Position numbers and translations under genes: made by a program. A DNA stretch of 64,000 bases from Rugamonas brunnea (GTDB lineage Bacteria > Pseudomonadota > Gammaproteobacteria > Burkholderiales > Burkholderiaceae_D): the NCBI RefSeq assembly GCF_014042345.1, contig NZ_JACEZT010000003.1, forward strand, positions 62,001 through 126,000. Direction: 5' to 3'. Position 1 is the stretch's first letter. Each line of letters opens with the position of its first letter. A model generated the notes under the pieces. The model worked only from the letters and a program-made list of their open reading frames with translations. It did no database searches and was not told where the DNA came from. This document shows, one piece after another, positions 15,975-27,013 of this stretch.

Positions 15975-18016
15975 ATCACGCGCTGCTCGGGCGCCAGGTA
16001 CATCTTGTCACCCGGTTTCACACCGAACGCTTCATAGAAACCGGGCTGGTTGACCATGGTGCCGTTGGCGCGGAACTGGCCCGGCGAGTGCGGGTCGGTC
16101 TTGATCTGCACGATCTGCTGCGGCTCGCGCATCTTGCTGCGCCATACCTGGGCGAAGCCCATGAAGAAGCGTTGGTCGCCCGTCAGGCCGTCGATCACGG
16201 GCGCCGGCTGGCCGTTCAGCGACAGCTTGTAGGCCTTGTAGGCGATGGCCAGGCCGGAATTGTCGGCGATGTTCTCGCCCAGCGTGAGCGCGCCGTTCAC
16301 GTTGTAGCCGGGCAGCGGGCTGTAGCTGGCGTACTGCTGCACCAGCACATCGGTGCGGGCCTTGAAGTTGGCGCGGTCTTCCTTGGTCCACCAGTCGCGC
16401 AGGTTGCCGTCACCGTCGGACTGGCTGCCCTTGTCGTCGAAGCCATGGCTGATCTCGTGGCCGATCACGGCGCCGATGGCGCCATAGTTGACGGCATCGT
16501 CGGCGCCAGCATCGAAGAACGGCGGCTGCAAAATGGCGGCCGGGAACACGATCTCGTTCATGGTCGGGCTGTAGTAGGCATTGATGGTCTGCGGCGTCAT
16601 GCCCCACTCGGCGCGGTCGATCGGCTTGCCCAGCTTGTTGATCATGCGCTGCGAGGCGAAGGCCGCGGCGCGCATCATGTTGCCCGACAAATCAGAGGGC
16701 ACGATGGCCAGCGCGCTGTAGTCGCGCCACTTGGCGGTATAGCCGATCTTGGGCGTGAACTTGGCCAGCTTGGCCTGGGCCTGCTCCTTGGTGGCCGGAC
16801 TCATCCACTCCAGCGTGTCGATGCTCGATTTGTACGAGGCCAGCAGGTTGGCCACCAGCTGTTCCATGCGCGCCTTGCGCTCGGGCGGGAAATACTGGGC
16901 CACGTACAGCTTGCCCAGCGCTTCGCCCAGCGCGCCTTCGACGGCGCCCACGCCCCGCTTCCAGCGCGGCGGCTGTTCCGTCACGCCCGTCAGCACGGTG
17001 CCATAGAAGGCGAAGCTGGCATCGGCGAAGGGCTTGGACAGATACGGCGACTGGCTGCGCAGCAGTTGCCATTCGAAATACGATTTCCACGTGGCCAGGT
17101 CGGTCTGCTCCAGCACCGTGTTGAAACCGCTCAGGTAGCTGGGCTGGTTGACGATCACATAATCGACCTTGCTGGCCACGCCGGCCTCGGCCAGCGCGTG
17201 CTTCCAGTCGTAGGCGGGCGCCAGTTCGGCCAGCTTGTCGATCTGCACCTTGTTGTAGCGCTTGACGGGGTCGCGGTTCTCGACCTTGGTCCATTGCACC
17301 TTGGCCAGTGCCGTTTCCAGCGCCACGATGGCGTGGGCGGCGGCGGCGCTGTCCTTCACGCCGGCCAGCGCCAGCGTTTTGGCCACATGGGTTTCGTACT
17401 GGGCCAGCACGGCGGCCAGCTTGGCGTCGTCCTTTTTCAGGTAGTAGTCGCGGTCCGGCAGGCCCAGGCCGCTTTGCGCAACGCTGACGGCATACTTGGT
17501 CGATTCGCGCGCATCCTGGCTCACGTAGATGCCGTAGGGCGTGGCCACGCCGATCGCGTCCAGGTGCGCGATCAGGGCCGGCAGCGCCTTCTTGTCCTTG
17601 ATGCTGCGAATGCGGTTCAGTTCGCCGGCCAGCGGCTTGATGCCCAGTGCGTCCAGCTTCTGTTCATCCATGTAGCTGGCGTACAGGTCGGCGATCTTCT
17701 GGGCTTCGGAACCGGGCTTGCGGCCCGCCTTGTCCTGCTGGGCCGCTTCGATCAGGCCGCGCAACTGCGGCAGCGTCGCTTCGCGCAGCTGGATGAAGGA
17801 GCCCCAGCTGGCCTTGTCGGCGGGGATTTCCGTGTTCTGCAGCCACTTGCCGTTGAGGTAGCGGAAAAAGTCATCCTGGGGCCGGACGGCGCTGTCGATG
17901 TATTGCACGTCGATGCCGGAGCGCAGGGCGGCAGTGGCCGGCTCGGCGGCGCCAGCGGAGGCGGTAGCGTTCAACAAAAGGCTCATGGTCAGGGTGCTCA
18001 GCAGATGTCGTTTCAC
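15965..18016 (-). CDS. M13 family zinc metallopeptidase, paralogue 3
   Basis: Exported zinc endopeptidase, 683 residues. Signal peptide: MKRHLLSTLTMSLLLNATASAGA. It has INAYYSPTMNEIVFPA, HEISH at 520-524, GENIADNSG and the terminal VIIW. A local difference is DDKGSQSDGDG just after the zinc motif, where paralogues 1 and 2 have DDQGAQYDGDG, so substrate choice may differ. GTG start with AAGGA 6 bp upstream. It is first in the tandem array and is followed by its own terminator. The last 150 residues are close to paralogue 1, which suggests recent duplication or gene conversion. Confidence 0.92.
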   Translation of the reverse strand: MKRHLLSTLTMSLLLNATASAGAAEPATAALRSGIDVQYIDSAVRPQDDFFRYLNGKWLQNTEIPADKASWGSFIQLREATLPQLRGLIEAAQQDKAGRKPGSEAQKIADLYASYMDEQKLDALGIKPLAGELNRIRSIKDKKALPALIAHLDAIGVATPYGIYVSQDARESTKYAVSVAQSGLGLPDRDYYLKKDDAKLAAVLAQYETHVAKTLALAGVKDSAAAAHAIVALETALAKVQWTKVENRDPVKRYNKVQIDKLAELAPAYDWKHALAEAGVASKVDYVIVNQPSYLSGFNTVLEQTDLATWKSYFEWQLLRSQSPYLSKPFADASFAFYGTVLTGVTEQPPRWKRGVGAVEGALGEALGKLYVAQYFPPERKARMEQLVANLLASYKSSIDTLEWMSPATKEQAQAKLAKFTPKIGYTAKWRDYSALAIVPSDLSGNMMRAAAFASQRMINKLGKPIDRAEWGMTPQTINAYYSPTMNEIVFPAAILQPPFFDAGADDAVNYGAIGAVIGHEISHGFDDKGSQSDGDGNLRDWWTKEDRANFKARTDVLVQQYASYSPLPGYNVNGALTLGENIADNSGLAIAYKAYKLSLNGQPAPVIDGLTGDQRFFMGFAQVWRSKMREPQQIVQIKTDPHSPGQFRANGTMVNQPGFYEAFGVKPGDKMYLAPEQRVIIW

Positions 18017-18159
18017 GAAAAGTCCTTGTAGGGCAGCGATGGCGGTGGTGCCGCGCGGTTCGGTTCAGGCGGATAGCCCGGAATCCGGCAATGTAGCACG
18101 AGCTGGCGGGCACGGCACGCAAAAATCGCGCGCCGTGCCCGCCCTGCCAAAAGCGCAAA

Positions 18160-18199
18160 AGGGTCAGACTCCCCGCCTTGGCGCTTGGGTCTGGCCCTA
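18160..18199. repeat. REP-like GGGTCAG element, copy 2
   Basis: AGGGTCAGACTC and GGGTCTGGCCCT form an imperfect inverted repeat around a short CG-rich loop. It lies 14 bp beyond the stop of the TonB-dependent receptor, so it may end that transcript. It shares GGGTCAGAC with the element near 11430. Confidence 0.55.
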
Positions 18200-18212
18200 C
18201 GGACAAGCGACA

Positions 18213-20468
18213 TCAGAACTTCGTTTCGAGCTTCACGCTCCAGACCGTATAAGTCTGGTAATCCGAGTCGGCCGAGGACGTCACGCCGCGCGCCGTGACG
18301 ACGTTGCCGCTCAGGCTGTCGAGCGGCGCCAGGTTGCTGGCCGAGAGGCGCAACTGGTTGCGGCTGTCGATCTTCCACAGCGCGTAGGCGTCGAACGCGC
18401 GCTTGCGGCCCGTTGACACCTGCTGGGTGAGGCTGGTCTGGATCACCGTGGCCGGGGTCCAGTTGACGCTGCCGCCCACGGTCAGCGGCCATTGCTTAAG
18501 GTGGTAGTCCAGGCCCAGGTTGGCGGTCTGCTTGGCCTGCTGGTCGAGCCGGTTGTTGGGGCCGGGGATACCGTCCACGCTGGACCAGAAGCGGCTGTAG
18601 TTCGATCGGACATCGACGGCCGGCGCATCGTCGAACAACTCGACCAGCTGGAACTTGGCTTCCAGCTCGATGCCGCTGGTGCGCGCATGGCCCACGTTCG
18701 ATGGCGTGGACACGTAATGCGGCCCTTGCGGCGTGTCGTAGCTGACCAGCGTGCGGCGGATCAGGTTGTCGATGTCGCGCACGAAGCCGCTGACGCTGAC
18801 GATGCCGCTGCGGCCCAGGTAGTGCTCGTACGCCAGGTCCAGTCCCGTGGCCAGTTCCGGCTTGAGGTCGGGATTGCCCATGCGGTCCGGGTGGGTGGCG
18901 TTGTTCGGATGGGCCAGGTAGGGCAAGGCGATCAGGTCCTGCACATTGGCCGCCTTGTAGCTCTTGGTCAGGCTGGCGCGCACCTGGTCGCGCGCGTGGC
19001 CGGGGATGCGCCACACGCCATGCAGCAAGGGACTGAGCACGCTGCTGGTGTTGTGCACGTCGCCGCTGTCGCGCCGGCTGGTGGTGGTGATGCCTTCCCA
19101 GCGCAGGCCCGCAAAGGCCGACCATTGCGGCGTGATGTCCCACTCGTCCTGCGCGAACACGGCGTAGCGGCGCGTGTCGGCGCTCAGGTTGTCGCCGGAA
19201 TCGTCGAACTGGGCCACGCCGTTCTTGTCGAGCGAGGTCTTGGTCTGCTCGCGGTGGCTTGCCTCCACGTCCCAGCCGGCGGCCAGCGTGTGGTCCTTGC
19301 CCAGCGGCGTGCTGTACTTGCCGCCGCTGCTCACGCTGCGGTCGCGCGTGCTGTCGCTGTCGGTAAAGCGGTTCGATTCCTGGCCGGCGCCGTCGTACTG
19401 CAAGCGCAGCGCGTCGCTGCTGCTGTGGCCCAGGCCGAAGCCGAATTTAACGTCCAGCTTGGCCGCGCCTTCCAGCTTGTGCACCCAGTTGCCGAAGCCG
19501 CGCATGAAGGTGGAATCGGCACGGCTGCGGGTGGCGGCCGTGGCGTACTCGGGCGGCAGCTGGCCGATGCTCTGGTCGAGCACGCTGGTGGCCGTGGTGT
19601 CGCTGTGCAGGTGCATCAGGAAGGGCTGGAAGTTCAGCTGGTCGCCGCCGTCGAACTTGTAGGACAGGCGCGGCGTCAGGTGGATGCCGCGCGCCTTGCG
19701 GTTGCTTTCATCCGTTTCCAGCTGGTCCTTGAGCACGGTGCCGGCGGCGTCCGTATCCTGGTAGGCGATGGTGTTGTGGTCGTGCTGGCGGTTCTCGAAC
19801 ACCGAGCCGGTCAGCAGATAGGTCAGGCTGCCGACCTTGCCCGGCACGGTCAGCGACACGTTGGGCGCGTGGCGGCCCTGCTCCACCGTATCGGTCAGCT
19901 TGAGCTGTTTGTCCTTGAGCTGGTAGCCGTCGCGCAGAATGATGTTGATGGTGCCGGCGATGGCGCGCGTGCTGTGTTCGGCCACCGGGCCGCGCATGAT
20001 CTCCACCCGTTCCACCTGGTCGGGCGACAGGCTGTCCATGGAAAAACCGGCCGGCGGGCGTTCGCCATTGACGAGGACTTGCGTGTAGCCGCTGCCCAGG
20101 CCGCGCATGCGGATGTCGCCGCCACGGCCGGGGCGGCCGCCAATGGTGACGCCGGGCAGGCGCTTGAGCACGTCGGCCAGGCTGGTGTCGCCGTTGCGGT
20201 CCAGTTCCTCGCGGCCGTAGACCTGCTTGGCGGCCGTGGCGCGGCGGCGCTCGTCCATGTCGCTGGCGCGGCCGCCGCTGACCGTCACTTGCTGGATGGG
20301 ATGGCCGTCCGGCCCGGCCGGTGGCCGGGTGGTGTTGGCGGAGTTGGCAGCGGCGGGGGTGGCGATGCCGGCATCGGCTGGCTGGGGGGCCGCGTTCTGG
20401 GCCTGGACGGCCGTATTGGCCACGGTGCCCAGCAAGGCCAGGCAGGCATAGGGAAACAATTTGCGCAT
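18213..20468 (-). CDS. TonB-dependent outer-membrane receptor
   Basis: Active importer of the outer membrane, driven by TonB-ExbBD; 751 residues. A signal peptide (about 1-23, ending VQAQ) is followed by an Ala/Pro-rich linker and a probable TonB box near IQQVTVSG. The plug domain (about 75-180) contains LADVLKRLPGVTIGGRPG and the RGLGSGYTQVLVNGERP segment. The rest is a 22-strand barrel ending VWSVKLETKF. No iron-uptake, haem or cobalamin partner genes lie beside it, so the ligand is unknown. Neighbouring exported peptidases could release peptides for uptake, which is speculation from position only. The ribosome-binding site is weak. Confidence 0.88.
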   Translation of the reverse strand: MRKLFPYACLALLGTVANTAVQAQNAAPQPADAGIATPAAANSANTTRPPAGPDGHPIQQVTVSGGRASDMDERRRATAAKQVYGREELDRNGDTSLADVLKRLPGVTIGGRPGRGGDIRMRGLGSGYTQVLVNGERPPAGFSMDSLSPDQVERVEIMRGPVAEHSTRAIAGTINIILRDGYQLKDKQLKLTDTVEQGRHAPNVSLTVPGKVGSLTYLLTGSVFENRQHDHNTIAYQDTDAAGTVLKDQLETDESNRKARGIHLTPRLSYKFDGGDQLNFQPFLMHLHSDTTATSVLDQSIGQLPPEYATAATRSRADSTFMRGFGNWVHKLEGAAKLDVKFGFGLGHSSSDALRLQYDGAGQESNRFTDSDSTRDRSVSSGGKYSTPLGKDHTLAAGWDVEASHREQTKTSLDKNGVAQFDDSGDNLSADTRRYAVFAQDEWDITPQWSAFAGLRWEGITTTSRRDSGDVHNTSSVLSPLLHGVWRIPGHARDQVRASLTKSYKAANVQDLIALPYLAHPNNATHPDRMGNPDLKPELATGLDLAYEHYLGRSGIVSVSGFVRDIDNLIRRTLVSYDTPQGPHYVSTPSNVGHARTSGIELEAKFQLVELFDDAPAVDVRSNYSRFWSSVDGIPGPNNRLDQQAKQTANLGLDYHLKQWPLTVGGSVNWTPATVIQTSLTQQVSTGRKRAFDAYALWKIDSRNQLRLSASNLAPLDSLSGNVVTARGVTSSADSDYQTYTVWSVKLETKF

Positions 20469-20604
20469 AAAGTATCGGGGTAGCTTCGTCGCGGACGACC
20501 ATCCGCGCCGGCATTCTAGCCCGGCTGCCGGGCCCGGATGGGCGCCAACAGTTGTTTTTTACTTTACGATACACACCCCGCGCATGGCGCGCGACGGGCG
20601 CACA

Positions 20605-21162
20605 TCAACCGCCCGGCATGCCCATGCCTGCGCCGCCCTGCCGGTGATGGCCGCCACGGCTGCGCTCGCCACCCTCGTCCTTCGCGCGCGGGGCGCCGCC
20701 GCTGTGGCCGCCGTTATCTGGCATGCGCAGCAATTGTTCGGCCAGCAGGTTGGCGACCACCCGGCGCTGGGCGTCACTCAGCGCATCGTTGACGCTCAGC
20801 CACCATTCGCGCAACTGCTTTTCCTCGGCCGCCGTGGTGGCCGATTCGGCATCCACCGCACCGACCAGGTCGCGCAGCTCGACACCGGGCGCGTCGAGGC
20901 CGGCCTTGCTGGCCGCCTGCAGGCGCTCGCGGCGCGCCTGGCGTTCGCGCAGCAGCGCGCGGGTCTTGCTTTCGGTCTGCTGCCACAGGGTTTGCTGGTT
21001 GGCGTTCAGGTTCAGCGTGGTCTTCAGCTCGGCGGCCAACGGCAGCATGTCCTCGGCCTGCATCTCCATCACGGGCAGGGCAAAGACGGGCAAGGTGGCA
21101 GCGCTCAACAGCATGGCGGCCACCAGGTGACGTGGACGAAAAGGCAGCAAGGTGGACAGCAT
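20605..21162 (-). CDS. small periplasmic protein, Spy/CpxP-like
   Basis: A 185-residue exported protein. It has a signal peptide (about 1-28), then a helical, charged body with LNLNANQQTLWQQTESKTRALLRERQARRERLQ, which resembles the LTxxQ-type helices of Spy/CpxP chaperone or sensor proteins. The tail is Gly/His/Arg-rich (GGERSRGGHHRQGGAG) and could bind metal. ATG at 21162 is preceded by GGGAG at good spacing; ATG at 21192 is not. A strong intrinsic terminator lies in its leader 30 bp upstream, so expression may depend on read-through. The family match is from helix pattern only. Confidence 0.65.
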   Translation of the reverse strand: MLSTLLPFRPRHLVAAMLLSAATLPVFALPVMEMQAEDMLPLAAELKTTLNLNANQQTLWQQTESKTRALLRERQARRERLQAASKAGLDAPGVELRDLVGAVDAESATTAAEEKQLREWWLSVNDALSDAQRRVVANLLAEQLLRMPDNGGHSGGAPRAKDEGGERSRGGHHRQGGAGMGMPGG

Positions 21163-21192
21163 GAAGACTCCCGGGACGAAAAATGCCTGCAC

Positions 21193-21222
21193 AAAAAAAA
21201 GCCTGCGACTTGGAGCGCAGGC
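21193..21222 (-). terminator. terminator-like hairpin in the leader of the Spy-like gene
   Basis: GCCTGCG and CGCAGGC pair around an 8-base loop and are followed on the minus strand by eight T. It lies upstream of the gene it faces, so it is either an attenuator or the 3' end of a small RNA. Confidence 0.8.
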
Positions 21223-21264
21223 AAAGAACCACTTCAGGGTAGAGAGAAATACAAGTCCAGTGTA
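21193..21264 (-). ncRNA. candidate small RNA upstream of the Spy-like gene
   Basis: A TGTAAGAA word (21291-21298) and CGTTC (21271-21275), 17 bp apart, resemble an ECF-sigma promoter and would start a transcript near 21264. It would end at the intrinsic terminator at 21193, giving about 70 nt with a CU-rich single-stranded part (TTCTCTCTACCCT) able to pair with ribosome-binding sites. Promoter assignment and start point are inference. Confidence 0.25.
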
Positions 21265-21535
21265 GGCCGCGAACGGAGGCGAGGCAGGGATTCTTACAAT
21301 TGCTTACCGTCGTCAACCCAGCCGTTACACGCTGCAATCAAACTGCGGCCTGGCGCAACATTTACAGTCGTACATGCTGCTATCGTGACTGCAACCGCCG
21401 CAGTGAAAAAACGTGTAAATCATTACGCATTGGATACTACGTTTGCCGGAAATCAGGTTTATACTGAATCGTAGCGTTGCCCCGGTGCCGACCGCGCCGC
21501 CGCAACGCCGGATGGATAGATTCGACAGGTGAAAC
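21223..21535. other. divergent intergenic region Spy-like / S41 protease
   Basis: Over 300 bp without a convincing gene. It holds the candidate ECF-type promoter on the minus strand and, on the plus strand, an AT-richer part with TATACT at 21460-21465, a possible -10 box for the protease gene with no good -35. Nothing else is recognised. Confidence 0.5.
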
Positions 21536-22984
21536 ATGGGCAAGAAACTCAAGAATACCGGGCTGGTAGGCCTGGGTGTCATCGCCGGCATCGCCGTATC
21601 GTTACAGTTTTCCGCGATGGCGCAAAAGCCCGTGGAGCCGGCCCTGCCGCTGGAGGAATTGCGCCAGCTGGCCGATGTGTACGGCCTCATCAAGTCGGAC
21701 TATGTGGAACCGGTCGAGGACAAGAAACTGCTGACCGAAGCCATCGCCGGCATGGTCGCCTCGCTCGATCCCCATTCCGCCTACCTGGACAAGAAAGCCT
21801 ATGCCGAGCTGCGTGAAGGCTCGCAAGGCAAGTTCGTCGGCCTCGGCATCGAGATCGGCCAGAGCGAGGAAGGCTATATCAAGATCGTCTCGCCGATCGA
21901 GGATTCGCCGGCCTACCGGGCCGGCATCAAGGCGGGCGACCTGATCACGCGGCTCGACGGCACGCCCGTCAAGGGCATGAGCCTGGACGACTCCGTGAAG
22001 AAGATGCGCGGCGAGCCGCACACCAAGGTCAACCTGACCGTGCTGCGCAAGGGCGAGACGGAACCGCTGGTGTTTGCCATCGCGCGCGAGGAAATCCACC
22101 AGAAAAGCGTGAAAGGCAAACTGATCGAGCCCGGCTACGCCTGGCTGCGCATCTCCCAGTTCCAGGAACCGACGGTCGACGACCTGGCCGCCAAGATTGT
22201 CGAACTGTACAAGCAAGACCCCAACATCAAGGGCCTGGTGCTCGACCTGCGCAACGATCCCGGCGGCGTGCTGCAAGGGGCGATCGGCGTGGCCGCCGCC
22301 TTCCTGCCGCGCGACTCGGCCATCGTCTCCACCAACGGCCAGTTGCCCGACTCCAAGCAGATCTTCTACGGCCGGCCCGAATACTACGCGCTGCGCAATG
22401 ACAGCGACGCGCTGGCCAAGCTGCCCGACGCCGTCAAGAAGGTGCCGATGGTGGTGCTGGTCAACACCGGTTCCGCCTCGGCCTCGGAAATCGTGGCCGG
22501 CGCGCTGCAGGACTACAAGCGCGCCGCCATCATCGGCACCCAGACCTTCGGCAAGGGTTCCGTGCAGACCATCCGCCAGCTCACGCCGGACACTGCCGTC
22601 AAGCTGACCACGGCCCGCTACTACACCCCCAATGGCCGCTCGATCCAGGCCAAGGGCATCTCGCCCGACCTGCTGGTGGACGAGAACGCCGATGGCGACG
22701 GCCTGAACAGCCTGCGCACGCGCGAAGCCGACCTCGACAAGCACCTGTCCAACGACCGCGACCAGGAAGGCGCCAAGACCAACCGCGACGAGCTGGAAGA
22801 GCAGCTGCGCGTGCTGGCGATGGAAAAACAACGCAAACCGCTCGAATATGGCAGCGGCGACGATTTCCAGCTGGCCCAGGCGTTGAACCACCTGAAAGGC
22901 TTGCCGGTGCAGCTGGCCAAGACGGAATCGAAGCTGGTGCAGGTGGCCGCCCCGGCCGCCAAGAAGGACTTGAGCAAAAAATAA
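21536..22984 (+). CDS. ctpA: C-terminal processing peptidase, S41 family
   Basis: Periplasmic serine protease (482 residues) that trims or degrades exported proteins. Order: an N-terminal membrane signal (about 8-28), a helical lead-in with LDPHSAYLD, a PDZ domain (about 95-165, with GLGIEIGQ and RAGIKAGD) that presents the substrate C-terminus, then the S41 core. The core shows the nucleophile context GSASASEIVAGALQD and the lysine base in GTQTFGKGSVQ, so the Ser-Lys dyad is intact. A charged tail follows. ATG at 21536 has AGGTG 6 bp upstream. In many proteobacteria this protease works with a lipoprotein adaptor; none is encoded nearby. Confidence 0.93.
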   Translation: MGKKLKNTGLVGLGVIAGIAVSLQFSAMAQKPVEPALPLEELRQLADVYGLIKSDYVEPVEDKKLLTEAIAGMVASLDPHSAYLDKKAYAELREGSQGKFVGLGIEIGQSEEGYIKIVSPIEDSPAYRAGIKAGDLITRLDGTPVKGMSLDDSVKKMRGEPHTKVNLTVLRKGETEPLVFAIAREEIHQKSVKGKLIEPGYAWLRISQFQEPTVDDLAAKIVELYKQDPNIKGLVLDLRNDPGGVLQGAIGVAAAFLPRDSAIVSTNGQLPDSKQIFYGRPEYYALRNDSDALAKLPDAVKKVPMVVLVNTGSASASEIVAGALQDYKRAAIIGTQTFGKGSVQTIRQLTPDTAVKLTTARYYTPNGRSIQAKGISPDLLVDENADGDGLNSLRTREADLDKHLSNDRDQEGAKTNRDELEEQLRVLAMEKQRKPLEYGSGDDFQLAQALNHLKGLPVQLAKTESKLVQVAAPAAKKDLSKK

Positions 22985-23133
22985 GCGGCGGCGCGCCGGG
23001 CCGCCCCGGCCGCGCAGGCGCGCCCCGCAAAAAAATCAAGCGGGCGATTAGAAAATACGCTGACCGGGCCCGCCATTGTGTAGAATTTGCTCACTAGCGG
23101 CGCCAGCCCATTACCATATTTGAAAGCTTACCC

Positions 23134-24255
23134 ATGAAACAAGCCGTCATCAGCGGTACCGGCCTCTTTACGCCAGCGCAATCGATCTCCAACGAGGAGC
23201 TGGTCGCCTGCTTCAATGCCTACGCCGAAAAATTCAATGCCGACCACGCCGCCGCCATCGCGGACGGCAGCGTGACCGCGCTGGAAATGTCCAGCGTCGG
23301 CTTCATCGAAAAAGCCTCCGGCATCAAGTCGCGCTTCGTGATGGAAAAAAGCGGCATCCTCGATCCCGAGCGCATGGTGTCGCGCATCCCCGAGCGCGCC
23401 GACGATGAACTGTCGCTGCAAGCGGAAATCTGCGTGGCCGCCGCGCGCCAGGCGCTGGACCGCGCCGGCCGCACCCCGGCCGATATCGACATGGTGCTGG
23501 TCGCCTGCAGCAATATGCAGCGCGCCTATCCGGCCATGGCAGTGGAAGTGCAGCAGGCGCTGGGCATCGACGGCTACGGCTTCGACATGAACGTGGCCTG
23601 CTCGTCGGCCACCTTCGGCATCCAGACGGCCGTGGCGGCCATCAAGAGCGGCCAGGCGCGCGCCGTGCTGGTGCTCAATCCGGAAATCACCAGCGGCCAC
23701 CTGAACTGGCGCGACCGCGACAGCCACTTCATCTTCGGCGACGCCTGCACGGCGATGGTGATCGAGGACGCGGACACGGCCCAGGGCCCGCACCGCTTCG
23801 AAATCCTGGAAACCCAGCTCAAGACGGCGTTCTCGAACAACATCCGCAACAACTTCGGCTTCCTGAACCGATTCGACGAGTCGGGCATCGGCCAGCCGGA
23901 CAAGCTGTTCCGCCAGCAGGGCCGCAAGGTGTTCAAGGACGTGTGCCCGATGGCCGCCGAGATGATCAAGACCACCATCGCCGGCGCCGGCCTGGAAGTG
24001 CCGCAGGTGAGCCGCTACTGGCTGCACCAGGCCAACCTGAACATGAACCTGCTGATCAGCCGCATGGTGCTGGGCCGCGACGCCGAACCGGGTGAAGCGC
24101 CGGTGATCCTGGACACCTACGCCAACACCTCGTCGGCTGGTTCCATCATCGCCTTCCACAAGTATTCGGACGATCTGGCCGCCGGCCAGCTGGGCGTGAT
24201 CTGCTCGTTCGGCGCCGGCTACTCGATCGGCTGCGTGGTAGTGCGCAAGCTGTAA
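23134..24255 (+). CDS. beta-ketoacyl-ACP synthase III family enzyme (long FabH variant)
   Basis: Condenses an acyl-CoA starter with malonyl-ACP. The 373-residue length exceeds the 310-330 of ordinary FabH. The Cys-His-Asn triad is intact: Cys156 in NVACSSATFG, His298 in YWLHQANLNMN and Asn331 in TYANTSSAGS. The extra residues lie near the N-terminus (about 25-70). Similar long variants in pseudomonads take octanoyl-CoA from beta-oxidation into fatty acid synthesis. That role would fit the fadH-type gene close by, but it is inference. A TAGAAT box at 23081 could be its -10. No fab cluster is adjacent, so it is unlikely to be the main FabH. Confidence 0.85.
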   Translation: MKQAVISGTGLFTPAQSISNEELVACFNAYAEKFNADHAAAIADGSVTALEMSSVGFIEKASGIKSRFVMEKSGILDPERMVSRIPERADDELSLQAEICVAAARQALDRAGRTPADIDMVLVACSNMQRAYPAMAVEVQQALGIDGYGFDMNVACSSATFGIQTAVAAIKSGQARAVLVLNPEITSGHLNWRDRDSHFIFGDACTAMVIEDADTAQGPHRFEILETQLKTAFSNNIRNNFGFLNRFDESGIGQPDKLFRQQGRKVFKDVCPMAAEMIKTTIAGAGLEVPQVSRYWLHQANLNMNLLISRMVLGRDAEPGEAPVILDTYANTSSAGSIIAFHKYSDDLAAGQLGVICSFGAGYSIGCVVVRKL

Positions 24256-24264
24256 GGACGCCCT

Positions 24265-24501
24265 ATGATCACTGTCCAGCTATCGGCAGAAATGGAGGCG
24301 GCGGTGATCGCCGCCGCCGGTCGTCATGGCCAGTCGATCGATGACTATCTGACGACCGTGTGCGCGGAAGCCCTGCTGCTGGAACAAGACCGCGCGCGCG
24401 TCCAGTCCTATCGCGATGGCGAGCCGGCCGTCTCCCACCAACGCGCCGATGCCTGGCTGGCCGAGCTTGCGGCCGGCAAGCGAAGCGCATGCCCGCGCTA
24501 A
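24265..24501 (+). CDS. antitoxin of a type II toxin-antitoxin pair
   Basis: A 78-residue protein with an N-terminal ribbon-helix-helix-like segment (MITVQLSAEMEAAVIAAAGRH) and a charged C-terminal half likely to wrap the toxin. It begins 9 bp after the ketoacyl synthase stop and overlaps the next gene by 13 bp, the usual arrangement for co-translated antitoxin and toxin. The family (CopG/ParD-like) is judged from pattern and context. It would neutralise the toxin and repress the pair. Confidence 0.72.
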   Translation: MITVQLSAEMEAAVIAAAGRHGQSIDDYLTTVCAEALLLEQDRARVQSYRDGEPAVSHQRADAWLAELAAGKRSACPR

Positions 24502-24773
24502 CCTGGCATCCGGACGCGCTGGCCGACGTGGGGCGGCTGTATGACTTCCTCGCACCAAACAGTCCCTCTGCTGCCCGGCGCGGCGTCAACGCAATTCGCA
24601 ACGCTGCCAATCGGTTGTTGAAGGACCCGTACCTGGGTTCACCCTACGCCGAATTCCGGGAATGGCCGGCCAAATTCGGCCGGCGCGCCTACATCCTGCG
24701 CTACCTCATCCTGGAAACCGGCGACATCCTGATCGTTCGCGTCTGGCACAGCAGAGAACTGCGGCCGCGCTGA
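24489..24773 (+). CDS. RelE/ParE-superfamily toxin
   Basis: A 94-residue basic protein with the RelE/ParE fold pattern: LTWHPDALADVGRLYDFLA (first strand and helix), SPSAARRGVNAIRNAANRLLKDPYLG (helix pair), then YILRYLILETGDILIVRVWHSRE (final strands). The closing RVWHSRE block is typical of ParE/RelE proteins. The ATG lies inside the antitoxin gene, 13 bp before its stop. It may be a gyrase poison (ParE) or a ribosome-dependent RNase (RelE); sequence alone does not decide. The pair sits between two fatty-acid genes with no mobile element. Confidence 0.8.
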   Translation: MPALTWHPDALADVGRLYDFLAPNSPSAARRGVNAIRNAANRLLKDPYLGSPYAEFREWPAKFGRRAYILRYLILETGDILIVRVWHSRELRPR

Positions 24774-24788
24774 CGGTAGCGCGCGTCG

Positions 24789-27013
<2,225 letters not shown>

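Noticed and set aside
18492..20483. 663-codon open frame opposite the TonB-dependent receptor
   Set aside because: Antisense shadow with biased composition; no family pattern.
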